A stretch of 42,184 bases of DNA. Source: Methylobacterium sp. J-026. GTDB lineage: Bacteria > Pseudomonadota > Alphaproteobacteria > Rhizobiales > Beijerinckiaceae. The DNA lies in contig NZ_JAKSYC010000315.1 in the NCBI RefSeq assembly GCF_022829585.1, positions 1 through 42,184 on the forward strand, given 5' to 3'. The position numbers and the translations under genes are program-made. The notes under the pieces are model-generated. The model worked only from the letters and a program-made list of their open reading frames with translations, was not told the DNA's origin and made no database searches. Position 1 is the first letter of the stretch; each line of letters starts with the position of its first letter. Positions 16,734 through 23,981 of this stretch are shown here, in pieces.

Positions 16734-16758
16734 AGCGTACCGTACCGTACGGTACGCT
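16734..16758. promoter_or_regulatory. 25-bp inverted repeat, probable TetR operator
   Basis: The arms AGCGTACCGTAC and GTACGGTACGCT are exact reverse complements around a single central C. The site ends 11 bases before the tetR start codon. Size, symmetry and position fit a TetR-dimer operator controlling the regulator's own promoter. Confidence 0.8.
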
Positions 16759-16807
16759 CAGTAAGCCGATTCGGCGGTCGTGGCAAGGGGGCCGCAACCG
16801 GGCGACT

Positions 16808-17452
16808 TCAGCGCGGAAGCGGCAGCCCTTCGCGGGCGAACACGGCCTGGACGGCGGGACGCTCGGCGACCCGGCGGGCATGGGCGGTCCAGGCCGGGAA
16901 GCGGCCGGCCATATCGAAGCGGAGGGTCGGACCGTTGGCCCAGAACCAGAACACCATCAGGTAGGCGTCGACGACGCTGAAACGGCCGCTCACCGCCCAG
17001 CCGCCGTGCGACAGGCGCACCTCGGTCATGGTGGCGAGATCGGCGTAGGTATCGGCGGCCTTGGCCTTGATGCCCTCGAACGCACCCTCGTCCTCGGTGT
17101 AGCGCTCCGGGCGGCGGACATGGGCGTAGGTCACGTGATGGTTGCAGGCGAGCCAGCCGAGCCACTCGTCCGCGGCGGCCTGCTCGCGCAGGTCCTTGGG
17201 CCACAACCCCCTCTCCGGCACGGAGCGGGCGATATGGCGCAGGATCGCGGCGCATTCGGTGAGCACCCACCCGTCCTCGGTGAGCGCCGGTACGCGGCCG
17301 CGATCGTTGATGGCGAGATATTCCGGCCGGCGCTGGTCGCCCGCGGCGAGGTCGAGCTTGATGCCCTCGTAGGGCAGCCCGGATTCCTCCAGGACGATGT
17401 GGGCGGCCAGCGAGCAGGCGCCGGGGGCGTAGTAGAGGGTGCGGGCGGTCAT
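16808..17452 (-). CDS. Glutathione S-transferase family protein
   Basis: 214 residues. The thioredoxin-like N-terminal domain begins MTARTLYYAPGACSLAAHIVL, with the serine/cysteine region (ACS) of bacterial beta-like GSTs and the cis-proline motif GRVPALTEDG followed by LTECAAILRHIA. The helical C-terminal domain carries FSVVDAYLMVFWFW. Role: conjugation or glutathione-dependent reduction of an unknown substrate. The ATG at 17452 is preferred over frame-open sequence upstream, which lacks family character. It lies just upstream of tetR on the same strand, separated by the operator. Confidence 0.9.
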   Translation of the reverse strand: MTARTLYYAPGACSLAAHIVLEESGLPYEGIKLDLAAGDQRRPEYLAINDRGRVPALTEDGWVLTECAAILRHIARSVPERGLWPKDLREQAAADEWLGWLACNHHVTYAHVRRPERYTEDEGAFEGIKAKAADTYADLATMTEVRLSHGGWAVSGRFSVVDAYLMVFWFWANGPTLRFDMAGRFPAWTAHARRVAERPAVQAVFAREGLPLPR

Positions 17453-17477
17453 ACGACTTCCATACGCCGACCCCGCC

Positions 17478-17828
17478 TCAAAGCCCGAGCAATTTCGCGA
17501 TCTGATGACGAACTTCGGCAACAACAGCGGCAGGTGCGACCCCGAGCCGTCTCAGGATGCGCGCCCGCTGGTCGATGGAGCGGACCTGATCCGTCAACAC
17601 CGCGCCGCGCACAGCCAGGCCGGCTGGAAGCATGACTTTCGTCGGCCAGGGTTCGATGTTGCTTGTGATCGGAAAGACGATGACCCGGCGTGTCGCGTCG
17701 TTCATTAAAGCTTCCGAGACAACCAATCCCGGCCGGCGACCGTCCTGTTCGGTACCACGCACGGGACCGAACTCGACGAGGATCAAATCTCCAGCCTGGA
17801 ACGACAGGCTAGCGGGGATCGTCATCAT
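17478..17828 (-). CDS. MazF/PemK-type endoribonuclease toxin
   Basis: About 116 residues from the ATG at 17828 (or 17825), opening MMTIPASLSFQAGDLILVEFGPVRG. The PemK/MazF fold is seen in GDLILVEFGPVRGTEQDGRRPGLVVS, VIVFPITSN and LTDQVRSID. These toxins cut single-stranded mRNA at short sequences. The start overlaps the antitoxin stop by about 17-20 bases. The frame is open further upstream but that part only shadows the antitoxin. Intact motifs suggest an active toxin. Confidence 0.85.
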   Translation of the reverse strand: MMTIPASLSFQAGDLILVEFGPVRGTEQDGRRPGLVVSEALMNDATRRVIVFPITSNIEPWPTKVMLPAGLAVRGAVLTDQVRSIDQRARILRRLGVAPAAVVAEVRHQIAKLLGL

Positions 17829-18102
17829 CGATGATCTCGGAGCCGACATCAGGCCCCCAATCGACCGTCGGCGGCTCGAAATCCGGACCCAGACGGCGCA
17901 TCTCGGCAACCATCTCCTCGAGCGTGTAGACCGGCAAGCCATCGACATAGCGACGGCCGGCCCATTGCTGCGGCTCCGGCGCGGCCGGGCGCTTTGAGAC
18001 GATCTCCACAGTCTCGCCCTCGCGGATGCCGAGTTCCTCGGCCTCCGCGCTGCTCAGCCGGACCGCGAAATCGTCACCCCAGCGAATCACCTTGGCTTCC
18101 AT
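17809..18102 (-). CDS. MazE/AbrB-type antitoxin
   Basis: 97 residues. The N-terminal MEAKVIRWGDDFAVRLSSAEAEELGIREGETVEI is a swapped-hairpin AbrB/MazE DNA-binding domain. The C-terminal acidic tail (EPPTVDWGPDVGSEIIDDDD) would wrap the toxin. The MazF-like gene follows with overlap. The pair sits between ilvN and the GST gene on the same strand, 53 bases after the ilvN stop, so it could be read through from the ilvBN transcript. Confidence 0.85.
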   Translation of the reverse strand: MEAKVIRWGDDFAVRLSSAEAEELGIREGETVEIVSKRPAAPEPQQWAGRRYVDGLPVYTLEEMVAEMRRLGPDFEPPTVDWGPDVGSEIIDDDDPR

Positions 18103-18155
18103 CGCTCCGCCTCCTGCGGGGACGGCGCATCCTAGCAGATTCGGGCCGCCGGTTC

Positions 18156-18698
18156 CTACAGCGGCTCCGCCCCGCGCCCCATCGCGGAGATGCCGGTCCG
18201 GCAGATCTCCACCAGCCCGATCACGCTCATCAGCCGCACGAACCGGTCGATCTCCTCTGTGGCGCCGGTGAGTTCGAACACGAAGGAGTTCAGCGTCGCG
18301 TCGAGCGTCTTGGCGCCGAAGGCGGCGGCGAGGCGCAGGGCCTCGCTGCGGTGCTCGCCCTCGCCCTTCACCTTCACGAGGCAGATCTCGCGCTCGAGGG
18401 CGTTGCCCTGGAGCGTCAGGTCCACCACCCGATGCACCGGCACCAGCCGGTCGAGCTGGGCCTTGATCTGGTCAATCACCGCGTTGGTGCCCGTGGTGAC
18501 GATGGTGATGCGCGAGATGTGGCGCGCCTCCTCGGTCTCCGAGACCGTCAGGCTCTCGATGTTGTAGCCCCGGCCGGAGAACAGGCCGGAGATGCGGGCG
18601 AGCACGCCGGGCTCGTTGTCGACGATCACGGCCAGCGTGTGCCGGTTCACCGGCTCGACGCGGCCGGCGTCGGGATAGTGGGTGTTCATCGCGTTCAT
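18156..18698 (-). CDS. ilvN: Acetolactate synthase small (regulatory) subunit
   Basis: 180 residues; binds the catalytic subunit and confers valine feedback inhibition. The ACT domain at residues ~20-95 reads RHTLAVIVDNEPGVLARISGLFSGRGYNIESLTV, and a second C-terminal domain follows (EICLVKVKGEGEHRSEALRLA). This naming (ilvN/ilvH) differs between species. Start at the ATG at 18698; another ATG nine bases in is possible. It lies 154 bases downstream of ilvB, and the gap is filled by a cluster of hairpins. Confidence 0.95.
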   Translation of the reverse strand: MNAMNTHYPDAGRVEPVNRHTLAVIVDNEPGVLARISGLFSGRGYNIESLTVSETEEARHISRITIVTTGTNAVIDQIKAQLDRLVPVHRVVDLTLQGNALEREICLVKVKGEGEHRSEALRLAAAFGAKTLDATLNSFVFELTGATEEIDRFVRLMSVIGLVEICRTGISAMGRGAEPL

Positions 18699-18726
18699 GA
18701 CCGGCTTCGTCCTCGTCGGGGTTTCC

Positions 18727-18811
18727 GAAGGGCTTGCCCTTCCGCGGGGTGTCGGGGCGGAGCCTGACAGCAGGGCTTAAGCCCTGCACCCGCAAAAGGT
18801 CTCGACCTTTT
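18727..18811. repeat. Cluster of three perfect palindromes between ilvB and ilvN
   Basis: Three hairpin-forming palindromes follow one another: GAAGGGCTTGCCCTTC (18727-18742), GCAGGGCTTAAGCCCTGC (18770-18787) and AAAAGGTCTCGACCTTTT (18794-18811, two-base loop). Their modular look resembles the extragenic palindromic repeats found in many copies in alphaproteobacterial genomes. In the ilvB-ilvN transcript they would fold into consecutive stem-loops. Copy number elsewhere cannot be seen from this window. Confidence 0.75.
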
Positions 18812-18852
18812 GAAACCAGGATATTCGAGATCAGTCCTGGGATCTCGGCCCG

Positions 18853-20628
18853 TTACACCAGCATCTTGCCTTCCTCGGAGATCACGTCGCCGAGTTCGAC
18901 GCCGGTCTCGCCGAGGTAGTCGGACAGGAGCATCTCGTTATGCGCCTTGCCCGACGGGATCATCGGGAAGCAGTTCTCGGTCTTGTCGACGATGCAGTCG
19001 AAGATCACCGGACCGTCATGGGCGAGCATCTCGGCGATGGCGCCGTCGAGGTCGCCCGGCTTCTCGCAGCGCATGCCCTTGGCGCCGTAGGCTTCCGCGA
19101 GCTTCACGAAGTCCGGCAGGCTCTCCGAGTAGCTCTGCGAGTAGCGCGAGCCGTGCAGCAGCTCCTGCCACTGCCGGACCATGCCCATGTACTCGTTGTT
19201 CAGGATGAACACCTTGACCGGCAGGCGGTACTGAACCGCGGTCGACATCTCCTGCATGTTCATCAGGATCGAGGCTTCGCCGGCGATGTCGATCACCAGC
19301 CCGTCCGGATGGGCGAGCTGGGTGCCGATCGCCGCCGGCAGGCCGTAACCCATGGTGCCGAGGCCGCCGGAGGTCATCCAGCGGTTCGGCTCGTCGTACT
19401 TGAAGTACTGGGCCGCCCACATCTGGTGCTGGCCGACCTCGGTGGTGATGTAGGTCTCGCGGCTCTTGCAGGCCTCGTAGAGGCGCTGGACCGCGTATTG
19501 CGGCTTGATGATCGTGCCCGACGGCCAGTAGGCGAGGCAGTCGCGCGCCTTCCAGGCGCCGATCTTCTGGAACCACGGGTCGAGGTTCGACCGCTCGGGC
19601 CGCGACGGCAGGGCGCGCCACGCCTCCAGCATGTCGGCGAGCACCGAGCCGCAATCGCCGATGATCCCGATATCGACCTTCACGACCTTGTTGATCGAGG
19701 AGGCGTCGACGTCGATGTGGATCTTCTTCGAGAACGGCGAGAACGCGTCGAGCCGGCCGGTGATCCGGTCGTCGAACCGGGCGCCGACGCAGATCATCAC
19801 GTCGCACTCGTGCATCGCGAGGTTGGCCTCGTAGGTCCCGTGCATGCCGAGCATGCCGAGGAACTTCTCGTCCGTGCCCGGATAGGCGCCCAGCCCCATC
19901 AGGGTCGAGGTGATCGGGAAGCCGGTCTCGCGGACGAGCTCGCGCAGCAGGCGCGAGGCCTCGGGACCCGAGTTGATCACGCCGCCGCCGGTGTAGAAGA
20001 CCGGCCGGCGCGCCGTCGCCATCAGCTCGACGGCCGCGCGGATCCGGTCGGAATCGCCCTTCACGGCCGGGCGGTAGGTCTTGTGGCTCGCGATCTCGGG
20101 GCGCTCGTAGAGGCCGGAGGCGAACTGGATGTCCTTGGGCAGGTCGACCACGACCGGGCCGGGCCGGCCGTTCGCCGCGACGTAGAACGCCTCGTGCAGG
20201 ATGCGCGGCAGGTCGTCGATCGATTTGACCAAGTAATTGTGCTTCGTGCAGTGGCGCGTGATGCCGACCGTGTCGCACTCCTGGAACGCGTCGGTGCCGA
20301 TCAGGTGCGTCGGCACCTGGCCGGTGATGCAGACCAGCGGGATCGAATCCAGCATGGCGTCGGTCAGGCCGGTGACGATGTTGGTGGCACCGGGGCCCGA
20401 GGTGACGAGGACGCAGCCGACCTTGCCGGAGGAGCGTGCATAGCCCTCCGCGGCGTGGACCGCACCCTGCTCGTGGCGGACGAGGATGTGCTTGACGGCG
20501 TTCTGGTGGAACAGCGCGTCGTAGATCGGAAGTACGGCGCCGCCCGGATACCCGAACAGCGTATCGACACCCTGATCCTGGAAGGCCCGGATGACCATCT
20601 CGGCCCCGGTCATGACCTCGCCGCCCAT
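18853..20628 (-). CDS. ilvB: Acetolactate synthase large (catalytic) subunit
   Basis: Thiamine-diphosphate enzyme that makes acetolactate or acetohydroxybutyrate, the first common step to branched-chain amino acids. 591 residues. The N-terminal TPP-binding PYR domain opens TGAEMVIRAFQDQGVDTLFGYPGGAVLPIYDALF; the catalytic Glu lies in HEQGAVHAAEGYAR. The C-terminal PP domain has the metal-binding GD-type segment read here as VIDIAGEASILMN with the N-terminal part of the motif altered to GE. The start ATG at 20628 has GAGGAGAC upstream. Expression is likely controlled by the leader-peptide attenuator described upstream. ilvN follows. Confidence 0.97.
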   Translation of the reverse strand: MGGEVMTGAEMVIRAFQDQGVDTLFGYPGGAVLPIYDALFHQNAVKHILVRHEQGAVHAAEGYARSSGKVGCVLVTSGPGATNIVTGLTDAMLDSIPLVCITGQVPTHLIGTDAFQECDTVGITRHCTKHNYLVKSIDDLPRILHEAFYVAANGRPGPVVVDLPKDIQFASGLYERPEIASHKTYRPAVKGDSDRIRAAVELMATARRPVFYTGGGVINSGPEASRLLRELVRETGFPITSTLMGLGAYPGTDEKFLGMLGMHGTYEANLAMHECDVMICVGARFDDRITGRLDAFSPFSKKIHIDVDASSINKVVKVDIGIIGDCGSVLADMLEAWRALPSRPERSNLDPWFQKIGAWKARDCLAYWPSGTIIKPQYAVQRLYEACKSRETYITTEVGQHQMWAAQYFKYDEPNRWMTSGGLGTMGYGLPAAIGTQLAHPDGLVIDIAGEASILMNMQEMSTAVQYRLPVKVFILNNEYMGMVRQWQELLHGSRYSQSYSESLPDFVKLAEAYGAKGMRCEKPGDLDGAIAEMLAHDGPVIFDCIVDKTENCFPMIPSGKAHNEMLLSDYLGETGVELGDVISEEGKMLV

Positions 20629-20792
20629 GCTCGTCTCCTCGCGCTCAGCGGGGCCACGGCGATCCTCCGGACCGCTGCCCTGCCCCGTCCTCTCTCGTCG
20701 CACCCTCGTCCCGCGGGGCGGTCTCCGCCTCGCCCGAAAGTGCCGATCGCCTCGAATATCCGTCCCGTCCCGCCGGCCCTGACGCAGGCAAC

Positions 20793-20814
20793 AAAAAAGG
20801 GCCCCGAGGGACCC
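20793..20814 (-). terminator. Intrinsic terminator in the ilvB leader (attenuator)
   Basis: On the ilvB strand the sequence GGGTCCCTCGGGGCCC folds into a GC-rich 6-base-pair stem with a CTCG loop and is followed directly by TTTTTT. It lies 34 bases after the leader-peptide stop and about 165 bases before ilvB, the expected place for a transcription attenuator. Confidence 0.8.
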
Positions 20815-20847
20815 TGCATGCGCCACCGTCCGGATTGCGACCCTCGT

Positions 20848-20898
20848 TTAGGGCCGCCCCGTCGGTGACGCTGGCGCTACAATAAGGACCGTGGACAT
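20848..20898 (-). CDS. ilvB leader peptide (attenuation)
   Basis: A 16-residue frame, MSTVLIVAPASPTGRP, ending in TAA, between a plausible promoter and an intrinsic terminator upstream of ilvB. Residues 4-7 are Val-Leu-Ile-Val, the three amino acids whose synthesis IlvB begins, followed by Ala and Pro. In enterobacterial ilv leaders, stalling at such codons when charged tRNA is scarce favours an antiterminator fold. Here the control-codon region GCGCCAgcgtCACCG can pair with the downstream CGGTGGCGC, a candidate pause hairpin. The ribosome site is weak (GGA six bases upstream). It is too short for automated gene calling. The role is inferred from layout and codon content. Confidence 0.7.
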   Translation of the reverse strand: MSTVLIVAPASPTGRP

Positions 20899-20971
20899 CG
20901 GATATCCGAACCTGCTCCGCGACGGCCGCGTGACCCGGAACGGGTCATGGTTGGCACGCGGAGTGTCGGGC

Positions 20972-21000
20972 CTCTTAGCCGAGTGCGCGGAGCCGGTCAA
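20972..21000 (-). promoter_or_regulatory. Probable ilvB promoter
   Basis: On the ilvB strand: TTGACC, a 17-base spacer, then TAAGAG. The -35 is nearly consensus and the spacing ideal; the -10 is moderate. Transcription would start near 20965, about 67 bases before the leader peptide and about 150-170 bases before the end of the terminator, a usual leader length for attenuation. Confidence 0.55.
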
Positions 21001-21047
21001 CGCATCCGTGCATCCGTTTGCGCCGGTTTGGGGGTGAGGCTGCGCCT

Positions 21048-22493
21048 TCAGTTCAGCGGCGGCGGGTATCGGCGGACCCAGTTGCTCGCGGCATCGTAGG
21101 CGGCGCCGAGTTGCAGGCAGGCCAGCTCGCCGTGGTTGCGGCCGACGATCTGGATGCCGGTGGGCAATCCGGCCGCGCCGAACCCGGCCGGGACGTCCAG
21201 CGCCGGCAGGCCCGCCATGGTCACGGGGATCACCGTCTGCATCCAGCGATGGTAAGTGTCCATCGCCCGCCCGCCGACGGTCTCGGGCCAGCGCAGGGCC
21301 TTGTCGAAGGGGAAGACCTGCGTCGTCGGCATCACGAGGTAGTCGTAGGCCTCCATGAAGCGGCGCAGGGTCTCGTACCAGCGCGTACGCCCTTCGAGGG
21401 CCGCGATGATCCGGTCGGCCCCGAGGGCGAGACCCCGTTCCACCTCCCAGGCCGCCTCCGGCTTGAGCAGCGCCCGATGCCGGGGCTCGTCGTAGAACGG
21501 GCGGAGCGCCGCCGCGACGGTGAGCGCCCGCAGCACCAGCCAGTCCTGCCAGAGCTGCTCCATGTCGAAGCGCGGCACCGCCTCCTCGACGGTGCAGCCG
21601 ATCTCGACGAAGGTGGTCAGCGCGGAGCGCCCAAGCTCCAAGACGCCGGGATCGAACGGGATCTGGCCGCCGCAATCGCCGAGCCACGCGATCCGGGTGC
21701 CGCGGAAGTCGCGGGCGAGCGGGTTCGCGAAGGCGGACGGGTCCTGGCGGATGGAATTCGGGCCGCGCGGATCGTAGCCCGCCTGGACCGAGAGCATCAG
21801 GCCGATATCGGCCGGCGTGCGGCCGATCGCTCCGAGCACGCCGAGAGCCGGGCTGAACACATCCTTGGCCTCGGCGGGAATGCGGCCCCAGCTCGGGCGC
21901 AGGCCGTAGCAATTGTTGAAGGCCGGCGGGTTGCGCAGTGACCCGGCATGGTCGCTGCCGTCGGCGACCGGCTGCATCCGCAGGGCCACCGCCACCGCGG
22001 CGCCGCCGCTCGACCCGCCCGCGCTCTTGGTCGGATCGTAGGCGTTGGCGGTGGTGCCGTAGACCGGGTTGAAGCTGTGCGAGCCGAGGCCGAATTCGGG
22101 CACGTTGGTCTTGCCGATGAAGAGCGCCCCGGCGGCACGCAGGCGGGCCACCATGATCGAATCCGTCTCCGCGATCCGGTCGGCGAAGATCGGCGAGCCC
22201 TGCGTGAAGCGCAGGCCGCGCACCGGGTCGAGATCCTTCACGGCCAGCGGAAAGCCGTGCAGCGGGCCGACGGCCTCGCCGCGGGCCAGGGTGGCGTCCG
22301 CGGCCTCGGCCTCCTTCAGGAGCGCCGCGTCGTCCCGCAGGGCCACGATGGCGTTCACCTGCGGGTTGAGCCGGTGGATCCGCTCCAGATAGGCGCGCAT
22401 CACCTCGGCGCAGGAGACGACCCGGCCGCGGATGGCGGCGGAGAGGTCCACGGCACCCATGGCGGTGATGCCGTCCGGTCGCCTATCCTGCAT
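21048..22493 (-). CDS. Amidase (amidase signature family)
   Basis: 481 residues from the ATG at 22493 (MQDRRPDGITAMGAVDLSAAIRG). Enzymes of this family hydrolyse amide bonds with a Ser-cisSer-Lys triad. Lys is in GFPLAVKDLDPV, the Ser-rich loop is KSAGGSSGGAAVAVA, and the nucleophile loop reads GSDHAGSLRNP in place of the usual GSDxGGSIR. Complete length, with typical C-terminal PTGIQIVGRNHGE. The substrate is unknown; it is not GatA, since no gatB/gatC lie near. Its 3' end is 150 bases from the ilvB leader peptide gene on the same strand. Confidence 0.9.
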   Translation of the reverse strand: MQDRRPDGITAMGAVDLSAAIRGRVVSCAEVMRAYLERIHRLNPQVNAIVALRDDAALLKEAEAADATLARGEAVGPLHGFPLAVKDLDPVRGLRFTQGSPIFADRIAETDSIMVARLRAAGALFIGKTNVPEFGLGSHSFNPVYGTTANAYDPTKSAGGSSGGAAVAVALRMQPVADGSDHAGSLRNPPAFNNCYGLRPSWGRIPAEAKDVFSPALGVLGAIGRTPADIGLMLSVQAGYDPRGPNSIRQDPSAFANPLARDFRGTRIAWLGDCGGQIPFDPGVLELGRSALTTFVEIGCTVEEAVPRFDMEQLWQDWLVLRALTVAAALRPFYDEPRHRALLKPEAAWEVERGLALGADRIIAALEGRTRWYETLRRFMEAYDYLVMPTTQVFPFDKALRWPETVGGRAMDTYHRWMQTVIPVTMAGLPALDVPAGFGAAGLPTGIQIVGRNHGELACLQLGAAYDAASNWVRRYPPPLN

Positions 22494-22598
22494 CGTACGC
22501 CGTCTCCAAATCAGTGCGAGCGGTGGCCGCGTCAAAGGCGTTCGCAAGCCCTCTGCCGCCACTTAGGTTACGGATCGCCGCTGAGGAGCGCGCACGAC

Positions 22599-22823
22599 AT
22601 GCCGCCCGTGTCCAACGCCCGATCTGCACGCGCGAAGTTACGCAATGACCGTGCGCGGCTCCGCGCTCAGGGATTGCAACCCGTTCAGCTCTTGATGCCT
22701 GCCGTGCAGGCACCCGCATTCGAGGCCGAGGCGCATCGCCAATCCCGCGCCGTCGCTGAGTGCGGGGGCGCAACGGAGGATCAGGCTTTCATCGATGCCG
22801 TGTCCGTTTGGAATACCGCCTGA
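22599..22823 (+). CDS. Orphan MazE-like antitoxin (DUF3018 family)
   Basis: 74 residues: MPPVSNARSARAKLRNDRA opens, followed by a GLQPVQLLMPAVQAPAF segment and EAHRQSRAVAE, then EDQAFIDAVSVW. This matches the short DUF3018 proteins annotated as MazE-like antitoxins, usually followed immediately by a PemK/MazF toxin. Here no toxin gene follows: the next 74 bases lead to the 3' end of pyrC on the other strand. GAGGAG lies about 12 bases upstream. It could be a remnant of a lost toxin pair or an antitoxin acting on another locus. Confidence 0.72.
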   Translation: MPPVSNARSARAKLRNDRARLRAQGLQPVQLLMPAVQAPAFEAEAHRQSRAVAECGGATEDQAFIDAVSVWNTA

Positions 22824-22897
22824 GGCAGCACCATCGTCATTGCGAGCGCCGACGGCCCTTTACGACGGAGCGGATCTGCCGAAGTCGGTCGCTCCCG

Positions 22898-23977
22898 CTA
22901 CGCCACCGACCAGGGCAGCGTCTCCTCCCCACGGAACACCACCACCGCCGTATCCTCCACCGTGACCGCCTCGGCGATGCGGCTCGCCCGGCGCTCCAGG
23001 GTCACGGTCCCGGCATTCGGCTCCAGCCCGTGGAAGCGCGCGCCGTTGAGGGAGGCGAAGGCCTCAAACCGGTCGAGCGCCCCCTCCTCGTCGAACACCT
23101 GTACGTAGGTCTGGAGCGCCGACGGACCGCAGAACACGCCGGCGCAGCCGCAGGCCGCCTCCTTGGCGCCGCGGACATGCGGGGCGGTGTCGGTGCCCAG
23201 GAAGAAGCAGGCCTCGCCCGAGGTTGCGGCCCTGCGCAGGGCCACGCGGTGCCGCTCGCGCTTGGCCACGGGCAGGCAGTAGAGGTGCGGCCGCAGCCCG
23301 CCCTGGAAGATGTGGGTCCGGTTGATCACGAGGTGGTGCGGCGTGATCGTGGCGGCGCACCGGCTCCGGTTCTCCCGGACCACGTCGAGGATCTCCGCCG
23401 TGGTGGCGTGCTCCACCGTCACCTTGAGACCCTGATGGCGGGCGAGCAGCGGGATCAGGCTGCCCTCCATGAAGGCGGCCTCCCGGTCGAAGATGTCGAT
23501 CTCCGGGTCAGTGGCCTCGCCGTGGATCAGCAGCGGCATGCCGATCCGCTCCATCCGTTCGAGCACGGGGGCGATCCCGATCAGGTCGGTGACGCCCGCA
23601 TGCGAGTTGGTGGTCGCGCCGGCCGGGTACAGCTTGGCGGCGACCCAGACCTTGTCCGTGAAGCCGCGCTCGATCTCGTCCGGGTCGGTGTCGTCCCGCA
23701 GGTAGCAGGTCATCAGCGGGGTGAAATCCATGCCCGCGGGCAGCGCCGCCAAGATGCGCTCGCGATAGGCCCGCGCCGCCGCCACCGTTATCACCGGCGG
23801 CACGAGGTTCGGCATGATGATGCCCCGGGCGAACTGCGCCGCCGTATAGGGCAGCACCGCCTTCAGCATCGCGCCGTCGCGCAGGTGGATATGCCAGTCG
23901 TCGGGACGGCGGATCGTGATCCGGTCGACCGGCTTCGCGGCCTGGTGCTCGACGGGGAACAGGTCGGCGACGCTCAT
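22898..23977 (-). CDS. pyrC: Dihydroorotase (PyrC type)
   Basis: Closes carbamoyl-aspartate to dihydroorotate, the third step of UMP synthesis. 359 residues of the homodimeric E. coli-type class. The metal-binding motif is RRPDDWHIHLRDGAML near the N-terminus, the carboxylated lysine lies in VWVAAKLYPAGATTNS, and later metal histidines are in LLIHGEATD and KVTVEHATT; the FLGTDTAPH motif carries the catalytic Asp. The ATG at 23977 is chosen because it lies four bases after the pyrE stop, so pyrE and pyrC are cotranscribed and probably coupled. Confidence 0.95.
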   Translation of the reverse strand: MSVADLFPVEHQAAKPVDRITIRRPDDWHIHLRDGAMLKAVLPYTAAQFARGIIMPNLVPPVITVAAARAYRERILAALPAGMDFTPLMTCYLRDDTDPDEIERGFTDKVWVAAKLYPAGATTNSHAGVTDLIGIAPVLERMERIGMPLLIHGEATDPEIDIFDREAAFMEGSLIPLLARHQGLKVTVEHATTAEILDVVRENRSRCAATITPHHLVINRTHIFQGGLRPHLYCLPVAKRERHRVALRRAATSGEACFFLGTDTAPHVRGAKEAACGCAGVFCGPSALQTYVQVFDEEGALDRFEAFASLNGARFHGLEPNAGTVTLERRASRIAEAVTVEDTAVVVFRGEETLPWSVA

Positions 23978-23981
23978 GATC

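Noticed and set aside
15133..16764. Open frame of over 500 codons on the plus strand opposite ilvC and tetR
   Set aside because: Antisense to two well-supported genes, no family likeness.
18940..20868. Open frame of over 600 codons on the plus strand opposite ilvB
   Set aside because: Antisense frame of ilvB with no recognisable domain; stop codons are simply rare in this frame of GC-rich DNA.
22836..22848. GTCATTGCGAGCG, resembling the start of a widespread dispersed repeat
   Set aside because: Only one short copy in the window and no palindromic partner; not enough to call a repeat element.
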